Assembly: GCA_034434335.1 (NCBI GenBank)
Contig: DAOTZS010000101.1
Coordinates: 1-28,004, forward strand
From: DAOTZS01 sp034434335
Lineage (GTDB): Bacteria > Chloroflexota > Anaerolineae > CG2-30-64-16
Length of the DNA stretch: 28,004 bases
Direction: 5' to 3'
Below the pieces are notes generated by a model. It was given only the letters and a program-made list of their open reading frames with translations, did no database searches and was not told where the DNA came from. Every line of letters starts with the position of its first letter. Position 1 is the first letter of the stretch. This document shows, piece after piece, positions 7,362 through 14,074 of this stretch. The position numbers were made by a program, and so were the translations under genes.

Positions 7362-8153
7362 ATGCCTGCCATTCAAGTAGTTCTCTTTGACCTGGGCGGC
7401 ACACTCTTGCATTATGAACAACCGCCTGAGTACTCCTTTGACAGGTTGAACGCGCTGGGGTTGCGTGCCATGTTCGAGGTGGCCGCCAGGGCCGGCGTCA
7501 AGGTCCGCGACCCAGAACTGGCCATCCGCGCTGTGGCGCGCATGGCCGCGGCGATGGAGGCGAGAGCGCGCCGCGCCCGTTATGCCAATAGCGCGGAGAC
7601 AATTATCCGCGATGGTCTGGAGGCGGTGGGCATTCGCCTTCCGCCGGAAGTATGGGAGGCCGGCATGGCCGCCTATTACAACACCATCTCCTCGGTAGTC
7701 AAACCGGTAGATGGAAACCCGCGTCAGGTGTTGGCTTGCCTGGCAGCGCAGGGCCGGGCCATGGGGCTGGTCTCCAACACCTTCTGGTCACCCGCTTTGC
7801 ATGATGCCGACCTGGAGCGCTTCGGCCTGCTGGAGTATCTGCCGGTGCGCATCTACTCCTGCGTGGCGGGCATTGTCAAGCCACATCCCAACATCTATCG
7901 CCAGGCGCTGGATGCGCTGGATGTGGCACCGCCTGAAGCTGTATTTGTAGGCGATAAGCTCGATGTAGATGTGGCCGGGCCCCAAAAGGTAGGCATGCGT
8001 GCCGTACTGGTCGCCTCCCCCTATCGGGCGGAAGAGGACCCCGAGATCGTTCCCGACGCGCGTATTCAAAGCCTGGCCGAACTACCCGCGCTGCTGGAGG
8101 AATGGGATCGGGCGTTAGAGTTGGCCCCTGGCCAGCAAGAAGCCGCCGGCTAA
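7362..8153 (+). CDS. HAD-superfamily hydrolase
   Basis: This 263-residue protein has the four haloacid dehalogenase motifs in order: 'VVLFDLGGTLL' with the nucleophile Asp10, 'GLVSNTF' (motif II) near 136, 'GIVKPHPNIY' with the motif III Lys near 173, and 'VFVGDKLDVDVAGP' (motif IV) near 194. It should be a phosphatase or related phosphoryl-transfer enzyme of the cytoplasm. The second position of motif I is Gly instead of Asp (DLGGT), which occurs in many HAD subfamilies and may affect acid/base catalysis. A large helical cap (about residues 20-110) sits between motifs I and II. The ATG follows GAGG and is seven bases after the P-loop kinase stop, so the two are probably co-transcribed. Substrate unknown. 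Confidence 0.9.
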   Translation: MPAIQVVLFDLGGTLLHYEQPPEYSFDRLNALGLRAMFEVAARAGVKVRDPELAIRAVARMAAAMEARARRARYANSAETIIRDGLEAVGIRLPPEVWEAGMAAYYNTISSVVKPVDGNPRQVLACLAAQGRAMGLVSNTFWSPALHDADLERFGLLEYLPVRIYSCVAGIVKPHPNIYRQALDALDVAPPEAVFVGDKLDVDVAGPQKVGMRAVLVASPYRAEEDPEIVPDARIQSLAELPALLEEWDRALELAPGQQEAAG

Positions 8154-8192
8154 TGATCCCGTAGTGTAAGCAAACCCACTCTCCAGGCGCGT

Positions 8193-8209
8193 CCATGATG
8201 CTATCATGG
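8193..8209. terminator. Short hairpin after the HAD gene
   Basis: CCATGAT and ATCATGG pair over 7 bp with a 3-base loop, 40 bp after the HAD stop. There is no T-tract, so termination is only a guess. Confidence 0.3.
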
Positions 8210-8220
8210 CTTCGCTTGTG

Positions 8221-8316
8221 GGGATGGTTCCATTTGCCGGGAAAAGAGGGACAGGGGGGGTGAGGGGCAGTGAGGGCCCGAGGGGCAGAAAGTGTTAACT
8301 AATTTTGAACCATCCC
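8221..8316. mobile_element. 96-bp MITE-like element, copy 1
   Basis: The terminal 10 bp GGGATGGTTC (8221-8230) and GAACCATCCC (8307-8316) are perfect inverted repeats. The right 60 bp, read on the minus strand, match the left side of the element at 26679-26856 almost base for base. The left side matches the reverse complement of that element's right end. The two copies therefore lie in opposite orientation. The interior is a G-rich tract with no coding capacity. Confidence 0.75.
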
Positions 8317-8319
8317 CTG

Positions 8320-8340
8320 CCAGTCACCGCTGAATAGTTA
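8320..8340. repeat. 21-bp sequence shared with 25849-25869
   Basis: The 20-mer CAGTCACCGCTGAATAGTTA, with one more C before it, is repeated exactly at 25849-25869. In the second place it is the right end of a longer inverted-repeat element. Here only this end remains, next to the MITE at 8221-8316 and just before the molybdoenzyme ribosome-binding site. Confidence 0.85.
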
Positions 8341-8352
8341 TGGAGCCAGACT

Positions 8353-9129
8353 ATGGACCGCCGATCTTTTCTCAACCTGACCCTGGCAGGGATGGCCAGC
8401 ACTGTGGCCTCCGCCTGCGCCTCTACTACCCCGTCTCCTGTTGCCGCTGTGACCCCCACATTGGCGGACGTATCTCCTACTCCCAGGCCCACCATTGCCA
8501 CGACCGCGCTGGGCAGGGCGGCACCAGGAACGATCCTCCGCAACGAGAACCTCCCAGGGTTCTACGTGCGTTACTTCAAGCCGTTCCCGGCCCCCGATCC
8601 GGCCACCTGGCAGCTGCTCATCGGTGGGCTGGTGGAAACACCCATGACACTGAGCCTGGACCAGATCCTTCAGTTGCCGCGGCAGGAGCAGGACACACGC
8701 ATGAAGTGTGTAGAATGCTGGTCGAGCCGGGCCAGGTGGGCGGGCTTTACCTACAGCGTGTTAGCCGCGCTGGTGAGGCCAATGCCGGGTGCCACCCATC
8801 TGCACTTCACGTGTGCTGACGGATACTGGGAGGTGCTACCGATCGCGGAACTCGAGAAGCCGGGCGCGCTCTTCGTGACCCATATGAACGGCGATCTGCT
8901 GCCGGCGAAGTATGGCGCGCCCCTGCGCATGATTGTCCCCTGGCTGTACGGGTACAAGGGCGCGAAGGCCATCGTGGGGCTTGATTTCCGAGCGGAAGGG
9001 GGACCTGGCTACTGGTCTACGGTGGGGCCTTATTCGGTGGATGGGCAGATATTGCCAGGGACGGACCACCCGTTGGACCTGGACAGGCGGCCCCGGCAGA
9101 TGTCGGGGGGTGAGATCACCGCATATTGA
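8353..9129 (+). CDS. Tat-exported lipoprotein, molybdopterin-dependent oxidoreductase (sulfite oxidase/MsrP fold)
   Basis: This 258-residue protein should bind a molybdenum cofactor and carry out an oxygen-atom-transfer redox reaction outside the cytoplasm. The N-terminus 'MDRRSFLNLTLAG' is a twin-arginine signal, and 'STVASAC' gives a lipobox with Cys22, so it is probably a lipid-anchored enzyme. A Pro/Thr-rich linker (about 23-50) follows. The sulfite-oxidase fold starts near residue 60. Cys119 in 'MKCVECWS' fits the molybdenum-ligating Cys of MsrP/YedY ('RCVEAWS'). Cys122, three residues on, is unusual. No MsrQ-like haem membrane subunit is adjacent, so its electron partner is unknown. The ATG follows GGAG by seven bases. 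The substrate could be a sulfoxide, sulfite or another compound. Confidence 0.88.
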   Translation: MDRRSFLNLTLAGMASTVASACASTTPSPVAAVTPTLADVSPTPRPTIATTALGRAAPGTILRNENLPGFYVRYFKPFPAPDPATWQLLIGGLVETPMTLSLDQILQLPRQEQDTRMKCVECWSSRARWAGFTYSVLAALVRPMPGATHLHFTCADGYWEVLPIAELEKPGALFVTHMNGDLLPAKYGAPLRMIVPWLYGYKGAKAIVGLDFRAEGGPGYWSTVGPYSVDGQILPGTDHPLDLDRRPRQMSGGEITAY

Positions 9130-9162
9130 GGCTCGCGGCTACCCTGGTCGCTGGGCTTCTCT

Positions 9163-10608
9163 TTAGCGCAAGGCTTCCTCCAGCAACTGGCGGATGATGG
9201 CTGGGTTCCCCTTGCCGCGCGTCTCTCGCATCACCTGCCCAAGCAGCCAGTTGAAGACAGTGAGTTTGCCTTCCCGGTACTTCGTGACTTCGTCGGGATA
9301 CTGTGCTACCACGCGTGCCACGACGGCGGCCAGGGCATCAGCATCGCTCATCTGGGTCAGCCCTAACTCCTGTACCAGGGCCGCGGGCCGGCGGCCGCTC
9401 TCGAACATGATGTCGAAAACCCGCCTGGCGCTCTGGAGGTTGATCTGGCCGGCGGCAACCAGGCCCAGCAGTTCGGCAAAGGCGTCAGGGGTGATCTGAA
9501 CTGCTTCGATTCCCACCCCTTTTTCGTTCATGGCGCGAAATAGCTCTCCTACCACCCAGTGGGCCACCACAGAGGGGGTGATATCGGCCCTAAGGGCCCT
9601 GGCCTGCGCCACCACTGCCTCATAATACTCGGCCACCGCGCGGTCTTCCGTCAGTACAGCAGCCTCACGGGGATCCACTCCTAGCTCCCTGACAAAGCGC
9701 TCAAGCTTGGCCTCTGGCAGTTCGGGCAACCGGCTGCGTATCTCGGCCACCCATTCCGGGCTGACCTCCAGCGGAGGCAGGTCGGGCTCGGGAAAGTAGC
9801 GATAGTCGTGGGCTGATTCTTTGCTGCGCTGTACAACGGTGCAGCCCCGTGCCTCGTCCCATCCCATGGTCACCTGCTCCACGGGTTGGCCCTGCTCCAG
9901 CAGCGCGCTCTGCCTGGCCACCTCGTATTCCAGGGCCAGCCTCACGGCGCGGAAGGAGTTGAGGTTCTTGATCTCAACTTTGGTGCCCAGTGCTTCCTGG
10001 CCGGCTGGCCGCACGCTGACGTTTGCCTCGCAGCGCATGGCACCCTTCTCCATGTCGGCCGTGCTGACGCGCAGATAGCGCAGGATCTGCTGGAGCCTGG
10101 TGAGGTAGGCATAAGCCTCTTCGGGCGAGCGCAGGTCTGGCTCGGTGACGATTTCCAGGAGCGGCACGCCGGCCCGGTTGAGGTCTAGCAAGCTGTAGCC
10201 GGCGACGTGGAGCAGCTTGCCGGTGTCCTCCTCCAGGTGGGCGCGCGCGATGCGGATGCGCCTGGGCCCGGCATCCCCCGGAATCTCCAGCCAGCCAGCG
10301 CGACAGAGGGGCAGTTCATACTGGCTGATCTGGTAGCCCTTGGGCAAGTCGGGGTAGTGGTAGTTCTTGCGCGCGAAAACCGAATGGGTGGCAATGGTAC
10401 AGTGCAATGCCAGCCCGGCCATGATCGCCTTTTCCACCGCGGCGCGGTTGATGACAGGTAACGTGCCAGGCAGGGCCATGCACACGGGACAGACATGGGT
10501 ATTGGGGGGCGCAGCAGCATAGGCGGCGCTGCAGCCACAGAACATCTTAGACTCGGTCAGGAGTTGGGCGTGCACCTCCAGCCCAATGACGGTCTCATAA
10601 GTTGCCAT
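9163..10608 (-). CDS. gatB: Aspartyl/glutamyl-tRNA(Asn/Gln) amidotransferase subunit B
   Basis: GatB is the kinase subunit of GatCAB, which phosphorylates the side chain of mischarged Glu-tRNA(Gln) or Asp-tRNA(Asn) before amidation. The 481 residues are full length. Visible marks are 'YETVIGLEVHAQL' at the N-terminus, a zinc-type set Cys24, Cys26, Cys40 and Cys43 ('MFCGC' and 'HVCPVC'), 'DLPKGYQISQYELP', 'LLEIVTEPDLRSPEEA', 'RCEANVSVRP', and the C-terminal YqeY-like tail ending 'VMRETRGKGNPAIIRQLLEEAL'. GatA and GatC are not in this window, so the complex is encoded at separate loci. Its ATG is one base beyond the stop of the FabL-like gene, and its AGGA ribosome-binding site lies in that gene's last codons, so the two are co-transcribed. 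Confidence 0.97.
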   Translation of the reverse strand: MATYETVIGLEVHAQLLTESKMFCGCSAAYAAAPPNTHVCPVCMALPGTLPVINRAAVEKAIMAGLALHCTIATHSVFARKNYHYPDLPKGYQISQYELPLCRAGWLEIPGDAGPRRIRIARAHLEEDTGKLLHVAGYSLLDLNRAGVPLLEIVTEPDLRSPEEAYAYLTRLQQILRYLRVSTADMEKGAMRCEANVSVRPAGQEALGTKVEIKNLNSFRAVRLALEYEVARQSALLEQGQPVEQVTMGWDEARGCTVVQRSKESAHDYRYFPEPDLPPLEVSPEWVAEIRSRLPELPEAKLERFVRELGVDPREAAVLTEDRAVAEYYEAVVAQARALRADITPSVVAHWVVGELFRAMNEKGVGIEAVQITPDAFAELLGLVAAGQINLQSARRVFDIMFESGRRPAALVQELGLTQMSDADALAAVVARVVAQYPDEVTKYREGKLTVFNWLLGQVMRETRGKGNPAIIRQLLEEALR

Positions 10609-10609
10609 C

Positions 10610-11458
10610 TTATCCTACCACCGCCTCACCACCGTCAACGAAGATCGTCGAGCCGTTGATGAACTGTATGTCCGGGTGGCTGAGGGCGACGATGGTGGCC
10701 GCCACATCCTCGGGGGTGGTCAGCCTGCCGCTGGGGTTACGACGCAACGCCACCTCTATCATCATCTCGTGGCCGGGGATTTTGCGCAGTGCCGGGGTAT
10801 CGGTGACGCCGGCCTCGATACAGTTGACCAGGATGCCGCGCGGGCCCAGCTCCAGGGCAAGCTGACGAGTGTGGGCTTCCAGCGCGGCCTTGGCTGCCGA
10901 GACGGCCCCGTAGTTAGGAACCGCCCGTCTGCTGCCCTCGCTGGTCATGCTGAAGATGCGGCTGCCGCGGCCCAGCAACCCACGGCGCACCAGGTCCTGT
11001 GTCCAGTATACCAGGCTGTGGGCCATCACGTTGAGGGTCATCTCCATCTGAGCCTGGCTGACTGCCTTTTCCGGCTCGTCTGCGATGTAGGGGAGCAAGG
11101 TGCCAAATGCCAGCGAGTGCATGAAGACGTGGATATATTGGCCCGGCTCCAGGGCTTTGGCCAGCTCGTCCAGCACGGCGGTCCGCTTGTCGGGGTCGGC
11201 AGCATTGGTGTTGAAGAAGAGCGCCCGCGCTCCGGTGGCCTCGATGTCGGCAATCACAGCCCTGGCTGCGGGCAAGGTGGCGCGCAGGTCAAGATGCACG
11301 CCGGCGATGTTCATGCCAGCCGCGGCCAGCGCACGTGCGGTGGCCGCGCCAAAACCACTGGAAGCGCCCAGGATCAGGGCCCACCTGCCCTGCAGAGGCC
11401 GGCTGTGGGCCTCTTGTGCCGAAGTGTAAGCGCTGTTTGCACCTGAAGTGCTGGTCAT
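10610..11458 (-). CDS. fabL: FabL-like enoyl-ACP reductase (SDR family)
   Basis: This 282-residue short-chain dehydrogenase should reduce trans-2-enoyl-ACP with NAD(P)H, the last step of the fatty acid elongation cycle. The nucleotide-binding motif is 'GASSGFGAATA' (about 31-41). The active site has Tyr183 and Lys190 with six residues between, the Y-x6-K spacing of enoyl-ACP reductases and not the Y-x3-K of ordinary SDRs. 'NYGAVSAAKAALEAHTRQLA' and 'TDTPALRKIPGH' resemble Bacillus subtilis FabL. The first 22 residues are extra and polar. The ATG at 11458 follows AGGA; in-frame sequence upstream is unconserved. It precedes gatB by one base. A different enoyl or ketone substrate is possible; the reductase class is fairly sure. 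Confidence 0.8.
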   Translation of the reverse strand: MTSTSGANSAYTSAQEAHSRPLQGRWALILGASSGFGAATARALAAAGMNIAGVHLDLRATLPAARAVIADIEATGARALFFNTNAADPDKRTAVLDELAKALEPGQYIHVFMHSLAFGTLLPYIADEPEKAVSQAQMEMTLNVMAHSLVYWTQDLVRRGLLGRGSRIFSMTSEGSRRAVPNYGAVSAAKAALEAHTRQLALELGPRGILVNCIEAGVTDTPALRKIPGHEMMIEVALRRNPSGRLTTPEDVAATIVALSHPDIQFINGSTIFVDGGEAVVG

Positions 11459-11482
11459 GGAGCAATTCCTTTCGCGAGAGGT

Positions 11483-11488
11483 ATTGTA
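11483..11488 (-). promoter_or_regulatory. Possible -10 box for fabL-gatB
   Basis: TACAAT reads on the minus strand 25 bases before the FabL-like ATG, in a 130-bp gap after proline dehydrogenase. The -35 region is weak, so this is only a candidate. Confidence 0.35.
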
Positions 11489-11588
11489 TGGTGCTGGCTG
11501 TCTACTTTGCTGCTTAAAACCCGCTCCGAGAGTTGGTCGCGGCTGAAATGCAGGGCATCGGCCCAAGTTCTATGAGCAAGATCGCCAG

Positions 11589-12524
11589 TCAGTCGCCCAC
11601 CAGGGCGTGCAGGAAGAAGAGCAGGTTTGCCGGCCGCTCGGCCAGACGCCGCATGAAGTAAGGGTACCAGTGGGTGCCGTACGGCACGTAAACGCGCACC
11701 CGATAGCCTCGGCGCACCAGGTCCGTCTGCAGTTCGCGGCGGATGCCGTACAGCATCTGGAACTCGTAGGCTGTGGGTGGGATCTCGTGTTGGTAGGCGT
11801 AGGCGCGCGTGAAGTTGATAACTGCCTCGTCATGCGAGGCTACGGCAACGTAAGTGCCCTTGGCCCGCGCCTCGGGTGTCAGACAGAGGTGGATCAGCTC
11901 GTTCAGCTCGTCGGTAACCTTCGCCCGGTCTCGGTAGGCGATCTGCGCCGGCTCGTCATAGGCGCCTTTGCACAGCCGAAAGTGGCCAATCCCTTCGGCG
12001 ATCAGAGAGGTGACGTCGGCCCGGCTGCGATGGAGATAGGCCTGAATCACAATGCCTGCGTTGTTGAATTCTTTGCGCAAGCGCCGGTATAGCGCAATAG
12101 TGCGGCCAGTGTAGGGAGAGCCTTCCATGTCAATGCGCACGAAGTTGCCCAGGAGGGCGGCCTTGCTCACGATCTTACGGACGTTGGCATAGCATAACTC
12201 CTCGTCCAGGTCGAGCCCCATCTGAGTGAGCTTAAGGGAGACGTTACAGTGGGCTCCCATCCTGTGCAGGGCTTCCAGGGCTCTCAGGTATTCATCGGCG
12301 GCGGCTGCAGCTTCGGTGGCGCTGGTGACATTTTCGCCTAGATGATCCAGCGTGGCCAGCATGCCGGCCATATTGAGCTGGCGCACAGCCGAGAGGGCCT
12401 GCTCCAGGGTTTCGCCGGCCACAAAGCGGCGGGCCATGGAGCGGGTGACAGGTACCTGCACGATAAGATCGCGCAGGGCCGTGCTCTTGGAAAGGGCGAT
12501 GAGGGTGGTCCGCATCAAGCTCAT
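11589..12524 (-). CDS. Proline dehydrogenase
   Basis: This 311-residue monofunctional flavoenzyme should oxidise L-proline to pyrroline-5-carboxylate and pass electrons to the quinone pool, at the cytoplasmic face of the membrane. Family blocks in order are 'NVSLKLTQMGLDLD', 'FVRIDMEGSPYTGRT', 'VIQAYLHRSRAD', 'FRLCKGAYDEP', 'VAVASHDE' and the C-terminal 'VYVPYGTHWYPYFMRRLAERPAN', whose Tyr and two Arg residues bind the proline carboxylate in known structures. The length fits the short bacterial type (about 300), not the PutA fusion. The ATG at 12524 follows AGGAG; in-frame sequence upstream is not conserved. No P5C dehydrogenase gene is nearby. A good promoter is visible upstream at 12565-12593. 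Confidence 0.93.
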   Translation of the reverse strand: MSLMRTTLIALSKSTALRDLIVQVPVTRSMARRFVAGETLEQALSAVRQLNMAGMLATLDHLGENVTSATEAAAAADEYLRALEALHRMGAHCNVSLKLTQMGLDLDEELCYANVRKIVSKAALLGNFVRIDMEGSPYTGRTIALYRRLRKEFNNAGIVIQAYLHRSRADVTSLIAEGIGHFRLCKGAYDEPAQIAYRDRAKVTDELNELIHLCLTPEARAKGTYVAVASHDEAVINFTRAYAYQHEIPPTAYEFQMLYGIRRELQTDLVRRGYRVRVYVPYGTHWYPYFMRRLAERPANLLFFLHALVGD

Positions 12525-12564
12525 GGGATTTCTCCTGTGAAGAGGCTTCTTTGCCACTATCCCT

Positions 12565-12593
12565 ATTGTGCCGCCTTGGGGTAGAGTTGTCAA
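12565..12593 (-). promoter_or_regulatory. Sigma-70-type promoter for proline dehydrogenase
   Basis: On the minus strand TTGACA (12593-12588) and CACAAT (12570-12565) are 17 bp apart. The -35 is perfect and the -10 matches 4 of 6. It lies about 40 bases before the ATG. Confidence 0.65.
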
Positions 12594-12647
12594 ACGGCGG
12601 GCTATCCTGATGTGGGAGAAGGGCGTGCTTTTGCTTGCCGGCACGGT

Positions 12648-12676
12648 TTGACGCGTGACGCTTCCCGCGGTAAACT
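12648..12676 (+). promoter_or_regulatory. Sigma-70-type promoter for the GT2 glycosyltransferase
   Basis: TTGACG (12648-12653) and TAAACT (12671-12676) are 17 bp apart. It points away from the proline dehydrogenase promoter, about 55 bp from it, and would leave a leader of roughly 90 bases before the ATG at 12772. Confidence 0.5.
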
Positions 12677-12771
12677 GGCAATGGTGGGATGAAGGCTTGA
12701 TAGTTGCAAGCGGGGGTATTTTTCTGGCGCCTGCCTTTGCCGCATGCCGGGCCAAAAGGGGGAAGGAAACC

Positions 12772-13461
12772 ATGTCACGTCATGCTGGCGAGATTATCGC
12801 CTTGATACCGGCCTATAATGAGGCACGCTATATAACGGATGTGGTGCGGCGTGTACTCGAGTATGTTCCTGCGGTTGTCATTGACGATGGCTCCACCGAC
12901 GGCACGGGCGCGGCTGCTGCGATGGCCGGCGCCAAGGTGTTGGTACACAATGTCAACCAGGGCAAGGGCAAGGCGCTGAGCACCGGTTTTAACTACGCGG
13001 TCCAGCGGGGAGTAGAGGCGGCGCTCACCATAGATGCCGACGGCCAGCATGACCCCGATGAGATACCACTTTTCATCCGCACCTTTCGTTCGGGCCAGGC
13101 CGACATTGTTATTGGTCGGCGTAATTTCTCTCAGATGCCCGGCAGGAGCCAGTTTGGCAACCGCGTGGGAACCTGGCTCCTGAGCAAGGCCATGGGGCAG
13201 TATATCCCGGACAACCAGTGTGGCTACCGCCTGCTGAGCCGGGAGGCGATGCGCATTGTGCGGCCCACCTCCTCCCGCTTTGAGGCGGAGGTGGAGATCT
13301 TGTTGCGGGCTCAACTGGCCGGGTTGCGGGTGGTCTGGATCCCTATCAAGACGATTTACGGTGAGAAGGTAAGCCACTTCCGCACCGTTCGCGATAGCTG
13401 GCTCTTCCTGAAAATGGTGTGGCGCATCTGGCTGGCCCGTCACCGAGGCCGCTTCGACTGA
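12772..13461 (+). CDS. Glycosyltransferase family 2 (polyprenyl-phosphate glycosyltransferase-like)
   Basis: This 229-residue GT-A enzyme resembles dolichol/polyprenyl-phosphate mannosyl- or glucosyltransferases, which load a sugar from a nucleotide donor onto a lipid carrier. The motifs are 'ALIPAYNEARYI' at the start, 'VVIDDGSTDGTG' near residue 38, 'NQGKGKALSTGF' near 62, and 'TIDADGQHDPDE' near 84, which contains the metal-binding DxD-like site. 'DNQCGYRLLSREAM' is also typical. No transmembrane tail is evident; only a hydrophobic amphipathic C-terminus ('SWLFLKMVWRIWLARH') that could lie on the membrane. The ATG follows GGAAGGA. It is transcribed away from proline dehydrogenase, with the alkyltransferase gene following. 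Confidence 0.9.
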   Translation: MSRHAGEIIALIPAYNEARYITDVVRRVLEYVPAVVIDDGSTDGTGAAAAMAGAKVLVHNVNQGKGKALSTGFNYAVQRGVEAALTIDADGQHDPDEIPLFIRTFRSGQADIVIGRRNFSQMPGRSQFGNRVGTWLLSKAMGQYIPDNQCGYRLLSREAMRIVRPTSSRFEAEVEILLRAQLAGLRVVWIPIKTIYGEKVSHFRTVRDSWLFLKMVWRIWLARHRGRFD

Positions 13462-13512
13462 GCGCCCTGGTTGTCCCCAGCGATGGCGCAAGTTGCGGAC
13501 GCGGAGTTGGGC

Positions 13513-14067
13513 ATGACGGATAGGCTTCGGGCGCTACTCTTCGATGCCACCTCGCCAGAGGCTGCTGAGGGGGCCTCCTGGGGGTGGATAGGGTTGGTGG
13601 CTTCAAGCCGTGGGCTCAGGCTGCTGACCCTGCCTGTGCCCTCTCACGATGAGGCGCTTGCTGAGGTTCGCAAGCACTATCCAGAGGTGCCGCTGACGCC
13701 AGCAGATCCTTTTTTGAGCGATGTGGCCGGCCAGGTACGAGAATATCTGGCCGGTGAGCGTCGCACATTTGCTGTGGAACTGGACCTGCGTGGCCATAAC
13801 CCCTTTGCGCTGGCCGTCTGGGCTGCCGCCTCTCGCATCCCCTATGGGCAGACGCGGACTTACACCTGGATCGCAGAGCAGATTGGCGGTGTAGGCGCCG
13901 CTCAGGCGGTGGGAGTGGCGCTGAGCATCAACCCCATCCCGTTGATCATCCCTTGCCATCGCGTCATTGGCGCCGATGGAGGCCTGCACGGCTACGCCGG
14001 TGGCCTGCTCCTCAAGGCACGGCTGCTGGCTCTGGAAAGCGGCCAGGCACAACTGCCGCTCGGGTGA
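13513..14067 (+). CDS. ogt: Methylated-DNA--protein-cysteine methyltransferase (O6-alkylguanine repair)
   Basis: This 184-residue suicide repair protein should take the alkyl group from O6-alkylguanine in DNA onto its own Cys148 in the 'IIPCHRVIGADG' motif. The helix-turn-helix DNA-binding segment is 'IPYGQTRTYTWIAEQIGG' and the following helix carries 'VGVALSINP', where Asn is conserved. The N-terminal domain is diverged, as usual. I chose ATG 13513 because GGAG lies six to seven bases upstream; ATG 13483 has no such site. rlmN starts seven bases after the stop, so the two are co-transcribed. The ogt/MGMT type is sure; the exact ortholog name is less so. Confidence 0.9.
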   Translation: MTDRLRALLFDATSPEAAEGASWGWIGLVASSRGLRLLTLPVPSHDEALAEVRKHYPEVPLTPADPFLSDVAGQVREYLAGERRTFAVELDLRGHNPFALAVWAAASRIPYGQTRTYTWIAEQIGGVGAAQAVGVALSINPIPLIIPCHRVIGADGGLHGYAGGLLLKARLLALESGQAQLPLG

Positions 14068-14074
14068 AGCGCGC

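Noticed and set aside
6791..8153. P-loop kinase and HAD hydrolase considered as a toxin-antitoxin pair
   Set aside because: Zeta toxins pair with a small helical epsilon antitoxin, not with a HAD phosphatase; a small-molecule metabolic pair is more likely.
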